Source of the DNA: Babylonia areolata
Taxonomy: Eukaryota; Mollusca; Gastropoda; Neogastropoda; Buccinidae
Direction of reading: 5' to 3'
Assembly: GCF_041734735.1 (NCBI RefSeq)
Contig: NC_134900.1
Location: 36,194,300-36,258,299 of the forward strand
Length of the DNA: 64,000 nt
The notes below the pieces were generated by a model. It did not search any database. It saw only the letters and a list, made by a program, of their open reading frames with translations, and was not told where the DNA came from. This document shows, piece after piece, positions 21,529 to 33,747 of this stretch; position 1 is the stretch's first letter, and every line of letters begins with the position of its first letter. Both the position numbers and the translations under genes were made by a program.

Positions 21529-21914
21529 TGCACTTTATTTCTGTAGTTATTCTCCTTTTTTCTTTTTTCTTCTTCTTAAAAGTATAATCACTGTATTTCT
21601 ATTATCACTGTATTCTGCGACTCTAAACATATTTTGACCTTCCTTTATCAATGAGCAACCCGTAGCAAGAGATGCAAAAGTTCAGATTCTTTTCCTTAAC
21701 ACACTGCTGCCTTACTTTCATTCCCCTGTCCGTCTCCTTCCCTCTTATTTTCTTTCCCTTTTGTCTTTCCATTTAAGCATATTTTCTGCTGAGTCATTTC
21801 AATACTCCCATGTTTGTAGTGTTGAGAAATACAGAAGGTACACAGCGTTTATTTGTTTCAGAAGCCATTCTGTGACACACTTGAAACAAGGGGGTGGTTG
21901 CATATAAGGAAGTA

Positions 21915-22042
21915 TCAGTATCAGTAGCTCAGGGAGGCATAACTGTGTTCGGACAAATCCATATACGCTACACCACATCTGCCAAGCAGATCTCTGACCA
22001 GCAACGTAACCCAACGCGCTTAGTCAGGCCTTGAGAAACAAA
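21915..22042 (-). mobile_element. SINE-B tail module alone, minus strand
   Basis: AGTATCAGTAGCTCAGGGAG..CTACACCACATCTGCCAAGC..CAGCAACGTAACCCAACGCG..CAGGCCTTGAG. Confidence 0.78.
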
Positions 22043-22992
22043 AAAAAGATAAATGAATATCTAAATTAAAATTTTAAAAAATATTTTTTTCAAAAGAAAA
22101 AAAGGAAAGGGTTAGAGAAGAAGAAAACAACTGGAAGAAGGGGGTAACAATACCTTGCATCCTTCAGAGACCAGAAAGCATCCAGCTTATTAAAGTGTCG
22201 CATTGCCTGTGGAGACTTCAGACATCATTGTCGTAACCCACCGTTTCTCTGTTCGGCTTCAGTCCACTGGCTTTGATGCCATCCATGCCTTTCTCTTTTT
22301 TCTTCTTCTTTTTGTTTTTAGACTGAGTTTGAGACTTCAAACATCACTGTCATAACCCACCGTTTCTCTGTATGGCTTCACTCCATATGCTTTAAATGCC
22401 ATCATACCTCTTTTTTTTCCTTTTTTTTAAGACTAAGTGTTATACTTTATATTAAGCAAAAACTTTTCTTTTTTTTTTTTGTCAGTGTGTGTCTTTGCTC
22501 ACCTTGCTTCTGGTCCTGATACGACCTTGTGTGGTCGGTCAGCTGGAGTGTGTGGGTCAATGTTGATGTTGATGTCGATGTCATTGGCCTCTGTATGTAT
22601 GTTAGTACCACCAGCTTTCGTTGGTGGGTGTGTATGTGTGTGTGTGTGTGGGGGGGGTCTGGAGGGGGGGGGCCTGGGGGGGGGGGGGTTACACCCTTCG
22701 CATTCCTGCACAGCAAAGCACAGAGGCGTGTTTTGTCCACAGGTGGTCCTGGTGGAGCGAGGTGTGCTCAGCCAAGAGGAGGAGTTGAACTCTCTCACTT
22801 ATTGTATTTTTAAGTTTAGACTGTCCCCCCCCCCCACCCCCCCGCTCCTCGCCCATCCCTAACCCCCCATTCCCTCCCTTTGCAATCAGCCTCTCTCTCT
22901 CAGACACACACATGCACACACACGCACACACGGAGAATATATTTGTATATATATATATATCTATACACTGATACTTTGAACACACATGCAAG

Positions 22993-23033
<41 letters not shown>

Positions 23034-23349
23034 CAATAGATAGATAGATGGATATTAATTCTTTAGGATTTCATGACAATAAATGAAGTGGGGTCAGTTC
23101 ACACACACACACACACACACAAACCCCTCCGCCATCACCCCCCTGAAGTTCAGATTTAACTCCTTTGCTTCTTGGGTGTGGCATCACCTGCTGACAATAA
23201 ACTGTTTTAACAGTATACATTGTGCTAAAGGAATAAGTGTTTTAAAGAATGTAATAATGCTGTGACAATTAATAAATGGAATGTTCTTATACAATACACA
23301 GGTTTTTTGTTTGTTTTTTATTCCGTGCATGTGTGTGTGTATGCTTGTG
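22043..23349. other. Intergenic, low-complexity runs
   Basis: Contains two similar copies of a CCACCGTTTCTCTGT..GGCTTCA block (about 22235-22265 and 22355-22385), G/C homopolymers (22650-22690, 22826-22850), AC and TA microsatellites (22905-23040, 23100-23120). An open frame at 22437-22862 crosses these runs and is not a convincing gene. Confidence 0.55.
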
Positions 23350-24577
23350 TGTGTATGTGGTAGGGATATTATAGAGATAGATAATTATGTTTATGAGTAC
23401 GAGTTTATGAGTAAGGGAGCTAATTAATACACCAGGTTAAATATCATCCAAGGGTTAGTTGCTTCCCTTGTTTATTCTCATTCGGTTTCTCCCACTATTC
23501 TTATTTGGATTTAGGCATATTCTGATACGGTTAGGTTTGAATGAAAAACAGTTCACTAGGCCAGATGCAGGCCACAGGACAGTTCAGTGCGCGTTGTCTG
23601 GGGAGCAGAAGGGGTCTTGGCCGGTGTGACTTGCTTCCATGCTGGAGGGTAGTGAAGTTACTTACTACCCGTACCCGGATGGTCAGACTGGCGGTCAGTG
23701 TGGTGTACACATGTGCCTCTGCTACATTCGTGGGGTATGTGTCATCTCTGTTATGACTTGAGACATTTTGTTTGTTTATTTTGTTGGATAACTGTAACCT
23801 AACTTAGTTATCAGTAACTAAGTGATTTATGGTATGCTTATATTACAGTTGTTATTGGAAACATAACTGCTGTGTTTTGAAGGAAAAATTGTGAATTAAC
23901 TATGCTCAGCAAGTATGGTTGGACTATTAAAGTATTAAATTAGGTTTCTGGTATGGCGGAAATCTTAGTTGGTATGTGGTAAACTGGTTGACAAGCCTTG
24001 CCTATTTTTGAGTGATTATATAATACTGAACTGTGTTCGTGCAGTATGATTAGGGTATGGATGGTGATGATTATTATTATTGCTACTACTACTGTCAATA
24101 ATGTTTTTTTGAGATTTGCCTAAGAGTTTAAGTTGAAATGAAAAATGTAATTCTTCACTAAGTTAATAGTGGAGTGTGTGTATTACTATTAAGTGAGGAT
24201 AGACTAAATTATTATTGTGACAATTATTATTCTACATTCACTCATTATTTTAGGTTAGTAAAGTTATAGGTAATTTGATTGGTAACTGCAACTATTAATC
24301 TTAGCCAAGAGATATGTTGGCTGACGTGTGATTGGAGAGAAAGAGTAAAGAGTGATAGTATGGATTTTAATATAAGAATTTATAAAGAGCACTTATAGTG
24401 CAGCAGCTGTAACACACGGGGTTGGGTTTTGTGTGTGTGTAATGCAGGGATTTGTCTTCGTTTGTTTTGTTCCCTTTTCTTGTGGATGGTTCATGGGAAC
24501 AAAAGGTGTCCGTCTTGAACCGAACCCCGACTCTGGTGTGGTGTGGTGAACGAGACGCATACACGCACCCTGTTACA
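23350..24577 (+). mobile_element. Probable 5' LTR of the Ty3/Gypsy fossil
   Basis: The right end is supported by TGTTACA next to the primer-binding site. A TATAAAG at about 24381 could be its promoter. The left end is a guess: several TGT starts exist near 23330-23360 and no second LTR copy is available to fix it. Confidence 0.4.
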
Positions 24578-24579
24578 AG

Positions 24580-24597
24580 TGGCGCCCAATATGGGAC
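24580..24597 (+). other. Primer-binding site of the LTR element
   Basis: TGGCGCCCAATATGGGAC, the usual TGGCGCC start of many Ty3/Gypsy and retroviral primer-binding sites, two bases after the LTR end. Confidence 0.65.
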
Positions 24598-25638
24598 ACG
24601 AAGGACAACACCTGCCGCCCCTGCGGAACCTTCCACCCTGTGACGCCACCACCCCAGCCCAGGTCACCATCCAGGCAGCGTACTGCCCCAGAGCCAGCCC
24701 TACACGGTAGTCTGCCGTGTGTTCAGCTGGGTCTGCCTTGGTCTGGGCGGGCCGCGCCTGCTCACAACTACCAGTCAGCCCGCCACCCCTACGCTTCGCC
24801 CTCAGCAGTGGACGTCACAGCTCCAGCAGCCATCATCCACTGTGATCAACTCTTCCATCAAGGGAAGTGACTTTATTTTAAAATGCAAACATGGACTGAT
24901 TTATTGATTGCTGAATCCAGAGGGTAAATGGCCAGAGACTTTCTGCGTCACATTAACTGTGCCCACATATAAATGGAACTGAACAGGGCTAGGACATCTG
25001 GAAACGATCAGTAGTGAACTGACATTTTAATACCATAATCATACAGTGGAAAGGCAGGAGAAGAAATCTACATTATTTCTTTTATGATTGAGTGGAAAGC
25101 CAGTACTTTCAATATTGATGCTGCCTGATGTGTTATAAAACTCTTCACGTTGACGGGAGCCGTCTAGGTGAACAGGATGTTTTCATGGTATTGGTAGTGT
25201 GATGAACTTGATACTCCAAGACATCTATATGATCTACTAAATGCTGACTGATGGTGATATGTTGCCAGTAATTTTTTTACATACTGGAAACTATTGTAAC
25301 TATTTTTTTTTCTGACTTTGCACCAAGGTTGAAGCAAAGTGCAGTGATACTCACTTAACACGTTGACATTCTTTTTTGTGGTATAGTGAAAAGCAGTTGA
25401 AAACTATTATACTATAGTGTGACAACTTGTATCCATAGACTCCTAATTTATTGGGGTGTTAATTTTTTTTACTTGCATACTTACAGTTAAGTGCTCATGC
25501 TCACTGTGGATGCTGCTGTTGTTGACACACTCCTCATACTGTCAGTGTCATACAAATTACTATTGATTTCACATTAGTTATAATTGGCTATCCATTACCT
25601 TGGGGCCAGGTTCATTAACACTCTCAAATCCAAGAACA

Positions 25639-26705
25639 TGGATATCACGGAAGAAGAAAAGCGACTGATCGCCTCGTTTAGGAGCTTGGGAGCAGCACCC
25701 AAGGCGGATACAAAAGAAGACCTGAAGGCCTGGATGTTGGCATACACTGCCTCACTCCAGGAAGATTCTACCCCAGGGGCCTCTTCGGCTAGTGAAGACT
25801 CTGCGCAGCAGAAGAAGGAACCACAAGTTGTTTGGCCTCAGAGGATGCCCCGCATCTCTGTTTTCAGTGGCGTGTCAGCAAAGGAAACAGATACAACTTA
25901 CGACTTGTGGCGTTATGAGGTGGAATGTCTCGAGGCCGAGGACCACAAAGAGCATGTGGTGCTAGAGGCAGTCCGACGATCGCTTTGGGGGGAGGCTGCC
26001 AGAGTGGCAATGCGACTTGGAACCACTGCAAGCCTTTCAGAGCTCCTTTCCAAGTTTGAAAGTATCTATGGTGTAGTCCAGGCCAAGGAGACCCTGATGG
26101 CATCTTTTTACTCAGCTCACCAGGATAAAACTGAAACAGTATCTGCATGGGGATGTAGAATAGAGGACCTGTGGACACGGGCAATGAAGACCAGCAAGCT
26201 TACAGAGGAGGAATCACGCGAAGCTCTATGATCCAAGTTCTGGGATGGACTGCGGCAAGATCTGAAAGACAGGTCTGGGCACAAGTATGACACAATCAAA
26301 GATTTTGATGACCTCAGACGCGTCCTCAGGGAGCTCGAACTGGACTCAAACCCCAAGAAGGCAGAGGCTAAGGTAGTCCAGTCAGTGGACGAACAGAACT
26401 CCAAGCTCTGAGAGCTGAGTTAAGGCAGCTGAAAGCGCAGCTGAGTTCAACCAAACATACCCAACCAGACCCACGTCAGCAGCCAAATCAGAGTATAAGG
26501 AACCAAAGCATATATGGACAGTCACGATCAACTGGTCAAGGGACTCCGCCACAGCGTGAAGTGAAGTGCTATCGCTGTGGCCAACTGGGACACATCAAAA
26601 AGGGGTGTAGAGTGCAGATGCTACCATCACATCCTTTAAATGGACAGGGGTTTGCCAGCAGGGGCAGCCAGCAGACCCTTCCAACCGCCAACGCCCAACC
26701 GAGTC
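25639..26705 (+). pseudogene. gag region of the LTR fossil
   Basis: Starts MDITEEEKRLIASF. A middle part (RISVFSGVS..YDLWRYEVECL) resembles the capsid of Ty3/Gypsy gag, the family from which vertebrate PNMA genes came. A CCHC knuckle (CYRCGQLGHIKKGC) follows near 26570-26610. Treated as a fossil. Confidence 0.75.
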
Positions 26706-26709
26706 AACG

Positions 26710-29700
26710 ATGATTGGGGATAGCAATGAAGTGAGTGTGGAAATTGAAGGAAAGACAACTGCAGCTCTACTGGATACTGGCTCAACAGTGTCCACGGTCA
26801 GTGAGCATTTCTACAAAACTCGCCTCTCTCATCTCCGCCTTCAGCCATTACAACACGTGCTCCATATAGAATGCGCAGATGGAGAGCTCCTTCCATACAG
26901 AGGCTACATTATTGCTCAGATTTCAGCAAGAGGTGCGGGAGTAGCGGAGGGTTGCACACAGGAATGTATTTTGCTTGTAGTACCTGACAGCCGATACAAT
27001 AACACAGTACCTCTCCTGATAGGCACAAATGTCTTGGCACACTTTCTTCACCTGAGTCGTGAGCGTCATGGTTGTCGATTTCTACAGCTCGGGAAGCTGC
27101 ACACACCATGGTACCTCTCATTCAGATGCATGGTCCTGCGTGACAAAGAACTCCAGAGGAACAACAATCGACTGGGGTTGGTACGCAGTGCTCAGAGGGA
27201 AGACATAGTAGTGAGGCCCAACAGCACGGTGATAGTGACTGGCATTGTCGACAAGCCGATGGACTATGAGCCGACATGTGCCATACTGCAGCTCATGAAT
27301 GACAGTGACCTAGGAGAACTGGTAGACATCACGCCTACATTGGTGAACTACCAAGGAAAGAAAAATGGCTTCATTGATGTTCATGTGTCAAACACAACCA
27401 CTCAGACTGTTGTCATCCCTCCACGCACTATTCTTGGTGAACTTCAGCCAGTAAAGCGGGCAGCAGTGAACTGTGCAGATGAGACGGACTCAGAGTCATT
27501 TATGGCTCATATTGAGATAGCCGATACTTTGTCTGAGGAACAAGCGCTCAAGCTAAGGAGACTGTTGGAGACACATCACCAGAACTTTGCCAAAGACACA
27601 ACAGACATTGGGAGAACGTCACGTGTGGAACATGAGATAAAGCTCACCAATGACATCCCATTTAAGGAACGACACAGAAGAATCCCACCAGGCATGTACG
27701 ACCAGGTAAAGGAACACCTCCAGCAGATGCTGGACAGTGGAATCATACGTCATTCACACTCCCCATGGTCAAACGTTGTCTGGGTGAAGAAGAAAGATGG
27801 GTCACTCCGACAATGCGTGGATTTCCGACAGCTCAATGCCAGGACAGTAAAAGACTCTTATGCCTTACCCCAAGTCGAGGAGCTCTTAGACGCACTTGCG
27901 GGTGCGAAGTACTTCACAGTCCTTGATTTGAAAAGCGGGTACCACCAGGTAGAGATCGTGGAGGAGCACAAAGAGCGGACTGCATTCAGTGTGGCTCCAC
28001 TCGGTTTTTTTGAGTACAACAGGATGGCCATGGGACTGGCCAGTGCACCAGCAACCTACCAGAGGCTGATGGAGGAGTGTCTGGGAGACCTTCACCTGCA
28101 TATCTGTCTCGTCTTTTTGGATGATATCATCATCTTCTCTGACACTTTTGAGGAACACTTGGAGCGTGTCGAGCAAGTCCTGCAGCGTCTTGCAGAGAAT
28201 GGCCTTAAACTGAACGCCAAGAAATGTTCCTTTTGTAAGGATAAAGTGAAGTACATTGGACACATTGTTTCAGCTGAGGGTATTGAGACAGACCCAGAGA
28301 AGTGTGAGAAAGTCCGCAACTGGCCAACACCTAAAAGCCCTGAGGATGTTCGACGATTTCTGGGTTTTGCGGGCTATTATCGTCGCTTTGTCCCTGGTTT
28401 CTCCAAGATTTCCAAGCCACTGACCGACCTCATGCCAAGCCCTCTGAAAGGCAACAAGAGGAAGAAGAGGAAGGCTGACAGGAGGGCACCAGTAAGGTGG
28501 AAATGGGGGCAAGAGGAGGAGACTGCATTCCAGAAGCTAAAAGATGCGTTGACATCTCCACCAGTTCTGGGATTCCCAGACTACGAGCAGCCTTTTGAAG
28601 TTCACACTGATGCAAGTATAAGTGGACTAGGGGCGGTACTGTACCAGACTCAGGGAGGCCAGAAGAGGGTGCTGAGCTATCTCGAGTGTCTGTCACTCAG
28701 TGCACAAGTGGTGGATGACAACTTCAGTGCCGGGGGTCAGAGCCTTGGGAGACTGAGTGATCAGGACATCAGGGATGCACAGAAAAAAGACCCTGTGTTG
28801 GGCCTATGGATTGGGTCTCTGGAGAAAACCAAGGAACCACCCTCTCACATGCCAGCACAAGGACCTCATCGTACACTGCACCGCATAGCCAACAAGTTGA
28901 AGATGGTGAACGGAGTGCTGTACCGGGAGGTGGAAGTCAGCGAGCAGTTAAGGAAGCAACTTGTGCTACCAGCCCAGTACATTCCAACCGTCCTGCAAGA
29001 GCTCCATGATAAGGTTGGACACCCTGGAAGAGACCGCACATTGAGTCTTCTACGTGACAGGTTCTTCTGGCATGGAATGTCAAACGACGTAGAAGAGTGG
29101 ATCAAGAAGTGCCCAAGGTGCATACGCCGCAAAACGCCAGTCAACGCCAGAGCGCCATTGGTTAACATTGTGACAACCCACCCACTAGAGTTGGTATATG
29201 TTGATTACCTGACTCTAGAGACTTCAAAGGGAGGCTTCCAGAATGTGCTGGTACTGACAGACCACTTCACACGCTATGCAGTTGTCGTTCCAACGAAGAA
29301 CCAAACAGCAAAGACAACAGCACAAGCCATCTACGACAACTTCATGATTCATTATGGTATCCCACAGCGACTGCATTCAGACCAAGGGGCGAACTTCGAA
29401 AGTAGGACTATTCAAGAGCTCTGCCAAGTGACAGAATGTCAGAAGTCACGCACAACACCATACCACCCTATGGGCAATGGAATGTGTGAACGCTTCAATC
29501 GAACACTTCTTGACATGCTGGGGACATTGGAGCCACACCAGAAATCTGACTGGAAGAAGTACATCGCCACATTGGTTCACGCGTACAACTGCACCATACA
29601 TGAATCTACAGGCTTCTCACCATATGCACTCATGTTTGGGCGTGACCCTAACCTACCAGTGGACCTCACTTTTGGTTTGGGACACCATGAGGAGTCAGGA

Positions 29701-30039
29701 GGATTTTCAAGCAAGTATGCTGATGCCCTGCGGACACGGCTACAGACGTCATTCAACTTGGCTTCAGAAGCAGCACAGAGAGCAAGAGAGAAGCAAAAGA
29801 GGAGTTATGACATGAAGTCAAGAGGTGCAGCTGTGGAAGTAGGTGACCGTGTTCTGGTCAGGGTGGTCGCATTTGACGGCAAGCATAAACTTGCTGACAA
29901 ATGGGAGGAAGAGGTGTACAAAGTCCTCCAGAAACCGAACAGGGACATACCAGTCTTTGTTGTGCAGCGAGAAGATGGTGTAGGGAGAAAAAGGACTCTG
30001 CACCGCAACCTTTTGCTGCCACTTGGAGTTGAACTCTGA
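26710..30039 (+). pseudogene. pol region of the LTR fossil
   Basis: A protease with LLDTGSTVS near the start; reverse transcriptase with VDFRQLNARTVKD and the FLDDIIIFS active-site block near 28115-28140; an RNase H start (EVHTDASISGLGAVLY) near 28600; an integrase zinc-binding region (H..H..CPRCIRRK, near 29010-29130) and core (YVDYLTLE, LHSDQGANFES, Glu in GNGMCERFNR); and a C-terminal region ending near LHRNLLLPLG. The domain order is Ty3/Gypsy. The element as a whole is treated as broken. Confidence 0.85.
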
Positions 30040-30559
30040 AAATCAGAGGATGGCCAGGAAAAAGATGCTCAACAGCTCAGACACAAGCAGAGAAAATCCC
30101 GACGCCTTAGACACAGACAGCAACATACATCTGAAACGGAAAGCAGTGACTCAAGTGTGAAGGCTGAAATTTGCAGAGCTTCGTAATGAGTTCATCCCCA
30201 AACATTTGAGTCCAAAATCAGTTTTTAGTTTTGGCAATTTGTTGAAAGCAGGGAGGAGAGTGTTTGAGAGTTGGAAAATTCATCAAAAAAGGAAAGATTA
30301 CAAGATGATATGACCACTGTTTTTTTTCTGTTTTGATCACCAGTTTCACTGATTTATTTGTTGTTTGCATTTCAGTTATGGGTGTGTAATAGCTATGTTT
30401 TTACTTTATGTCCTCTACACTCCAACAGGGGTCAAAGGATTGAATATTCTTGATGTCGTAATTCTTCTTGAGTAAGTGCAGCCATTTGTGCAAGCATACA
30501 TGTCCATCCATGAGAGACAAACAAAAAAGTCCTATAACGAAGCAGCAACAAAAAAACTA

Positions 30560-33500
30560 ACAAATGTCGCTGCGTGTAAAATATTTTATTGAAGTTACAA
30601 ACACTTGGATACAATTTGGTAATAGGAAACGAAGGAATTAAGCTAAAACATTACTTGGAAAAGTAAAAACAGATGCTGAATATGTCTCCACGAGTCATTT
30701 GACTTTGAAACAAAATATTGTATACACTGTTTCTACATAAAAACTGTACACAGAAAAAACTAGTTTTTAATCAGAAAAGCCTTGTTATACACGAGTATTT
30801 ACTAGTTCTGATTTTGTTCTCAGATTAATTTTGTTTCTAACATATAACTTTTAACAAGAAAAACATAAAAGCGTCTCATGTTTCTTTTTTTTTTCTTTTT
30901 CAGTATAGAAAAATCTCAGATATGAAAGTAAAATGCTTTTTTTTTCTGCATAGTTATATATGGTATGAGCAAATAAGGAAAAGACTGAAGTCTTGTTATC
31001 ATGACTAGAAATTTTCCACGAATTCAGTCATCGACAATAACAGTTCTGTAATAAAGGAATATGATAGTGTGCGTTTGCAACCAGTGCTGATAACTCTTAA
31101 AACCGAACAAATCACAGTTTGACTCCATTCTCTTTTTTCTTCTTTTAATGGCTGAATTATATAAACCTTAATAAAATTTATCATTTTCGGTCAGTTATCG
31201 CCCTTTGATGACCTTAGATGTTCTGTGTCATAAAATAAGCATCACTTGTAGATGTGAAGAAAAAAAGTAATTCATATGCATTAATCATAAGGCACAGCAT
31301 CACGCACTATTATTGCACAAGTACAACTGGTTGAAATCAGAATCACATTCTCGTATAAAAGAAGACTGGAATATTTTTGTTCATTTAACAAGGTTTAAGA
31401 ATATGTGTTCAAAAAAAGGGAAGGGGGGATGGGGGGGGGAACAAAATGTCAAATACCACTTTTGAACGCACAGCTTCCTATTCTGGTAAGTTCACTCTCT
31501 GCAGATGGAAGAAAATAAAGAAGCACACAGCAACTTAAACAGGCGATGACGTTCGTTCTGTAGTGAAGGTACATGCCACTGTCCGAAAACAACAAATTTG
31601 TGTTTCTGCCATGATTATCATATGACGCAAAGTGTGCTTGCATTCTGAATAGCTTCAAGAAATATATTTACCAATATCGTACATGACTGCCAGGAATCAA
31701 TCATATAAAGTCATGATCACAGTTGATATAATTATTGGACCCAGTGTAAAATCACAAACATGATTCAAAATCCATACCTATTGCCAAGCTACTACGAGAA
31801 AATTAAAAGCGAATGCTACACAGTATTGCACATTCAACAAATTTGTAACAATTCTCAGCCAGAAAGAAAGGAGAAAAACACAAAAGGAAAGAGAGAAGTT
31901 TAATCTCACTGCAGTATGTATGTATATATATATATGCATGTCATGAATAAGTACGTAAACGAAGCTTTCTAAAGGTATTGTCCAAATTTGAGCAAAGTGT
32001 CCATAACGTATTGCTTTTGAATGGTTTCAATACTGTCTTTTCAGTTTGTTCGTACCATAGAGTATTTCAAATGACCAGTCACTTGTACATTTTCTCCATC
32101 AATTAAGTATGCATACAGCTCTCCAAAAATAGAAGAATATAGAATATTCATAAATTCACCATACACAACATTTCTATGCTGTTAAAAATTTCCTCCTGTC
32201 CTGTTTAAAAAAAAAAAAAAATTGTGTGTATATATATACACGTACTCAGTAAGGTGCATGTACACTGAAAAAAGACGTACACAAGAATGACACAGAACAG
32301 ACGCATATCAATCCAAAAATATGACAAAAGCCAGCATGTTAGAATGAAGCGTACTGACATCTAGCATTAACAAAAAGAGAAAAAATTCATCATAAAAGAT
32401 GTGTAAAGTTAAGTTAAATGCCAGCAATGCCTAGCCAGCTCTTTCAGTTCCAAGGTAAACAGCAAGAAATGCAAACCATGCCAAACTGTTTTATTCAAAG
32501 ACTGCTGCGATTTTTGTACGTACAGTTTGGTCTACGTTGACATTTGAGCATTTTTGTCTTTACGTTTATACATTGAATGGCTGTGATTCTCGCATATTAT
32601 TCATGTGTTTTACACCATAAACGAATTTCTCTAATTGAGATTCTGTATTCAGCATCAAACACATTGCACCCAGGTACTCACTTATTTGTAACTCAAAGTT
32701 GCTTCCCTTCAAATGAGGACTGAAATATCTGTACTGCAGAGGGCACTTTCAGTTCCCCTTTCTCAATCAGTTGTATTCTCACTCTGTGCTTTTATCTTGT
32801 TGGCTTTAGCCTGTATGCTGTTTCAAAACTTTCCGACTGTTTTTGAAATGACAGCGTGTTTTTGATAATGTTTGTGCGTTTTGTGTATGAAGCATAGTTT
32901 CAACAGTGCACTGAAACTGCAGCGACCAAGGCAACTGCTTCCCACAGAACTGAAAAGAGGTGGCAAATTTCACACACCCTACTTTTGGGTTCCGTCATTG
33001 TCACGGAGGCAAAGTGTAAGCATCAGTTGTTGCGTAGCAGTGTGGTTGACGAAAAAAAAAAAGTGAAGCAACACCTTAATATACATAAAAAATGCTTGTC
33101 AAAAGTCTCTTCAAAAAGCAGAGGAAATTGAGCAGGAAGCTTGAGCAGTACTGGACTGCTTGTTGTGGTAAAAAAAAATGAGAACAACCATTGCCCCAAA
33201 ACACTGAGCAAAGCAAAGGAAAGAGGGTTGTTAAATGAGGCCATATGCAGACAGGACACAGGCACACCAGTTTAAAAGCAGAAACACGACCGCAAGTTAT
33301 AATTTACCTGCACATGGCTTTGTTGACAAATTCATTTAAAAGCGGAATGTCAACTGCAAGATATGTGTGGCTTTGTAGGCAGAGACATATCAAGATCCAG
33401 AACCGACAGTAAATACCAGGATTTTCCCCAAATGCTTAATGAAAAGAACCAAAAATCAGCTTGAATCTCAGGCTGAAAAGCACAACGCCCTGTCTGCAAA

Positions 33501-33651
33501 GAGGCCGTAAGAATAAAGTTAAAAGCCCAGCAACAGTCTCTTCTCCTTCACCACACTAACAGCGAGAGGTACACAAAGAAGCGAGTGACACCAGGCAGTC
33601 AACTGCCTAAGCGGACGACGAGAGGGAGGGCGGGGTGGAGAGGGGGAGGAG
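30560..33651 (-). other. Probable long 3' UTR of gene 2 (distal last exon)
   Basis: About 3.1 kb of AT-rich DNA without SINEs, LINEs or minisatellites, in contrast to everything around it. It begins at the distal TAG stop and ends at an AATAAA on the minus strand (30585-30590), just before the LTR fossil. Other AATAAA copies (for example near 32490) would give shorter forms. This is inference from composition and signals. Confidence 0.45.
30585..30590 (-). terminator. Candidate polyadenylation signal AATAAA, gene 2
   Basis: TTTATT on +, AATAAA on -, at the low-coordinate edge of the repeat-poor block that follows the distal stop codon. Confidence 0.4.
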
Positions 33652-33747
33652 CTAGGCAGCAAGGGCGGAGGTGAACTGCTTGCTCTTGACGCCCTCCTTC
33701 ACCACGGAAATCGACCTCCAGGGGCGGCCCGACTTGGTCAGGTAGCT
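33652..33747 (-). CDS. Gene 2 last exon, distal alternative (13b)
   Basis: Acceptor tgactaacag. Reads [19 protein letters not shown] then [12 protein letters not shown] and TAG, phase 0, 96 bases including the stop. It has no cysteine. A second complete exon with the same role lies 2.4 kb nearer to exon 12. Confidence 0.93.
   Translation of the reverse strand, partial: SYLTKSGRPWRSISVVKEGVKSKQFTSALAA

Larger units (their letters stand above)
23350..30270 (+). mobile_element. Fossil Ty3/Gypsy LTR retrotransposon
   Basis: Parts in order: LTR-like 5' region ending at about 24577 with TGTTACA, a primer-binding site (TGGCGCCCAA at 24580), a leader of about 1 kb, a gag region with capsid-like sequence and a zinc knuckle, a long pol region (protease, reverse transcriptase, RNase H, integrase) and a purine-rich tract (GGGAGGAGAG, 30251-30260). 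The order protease-RT-RNase H-integrase defines Ty3/Gypsy. It looks broken, with only a few breaks, and pol is still largely open, so it is probably not very old. I could not see a matching pair of LTRs, so the left boundary and the age are uncertain. It sits between the 3' ends of the two gelsolin genes. Confidence 0.8.

Noticed and set aside
22437-22862. Frame ending with VVLVERGVLSQEEELNSL after a cag acceptor-like site
   Set aside because: Crosses homopolymer and GT runs. The short non-repetitive piece could be an exon but matches no gelsolin region and has no partner exon in view.
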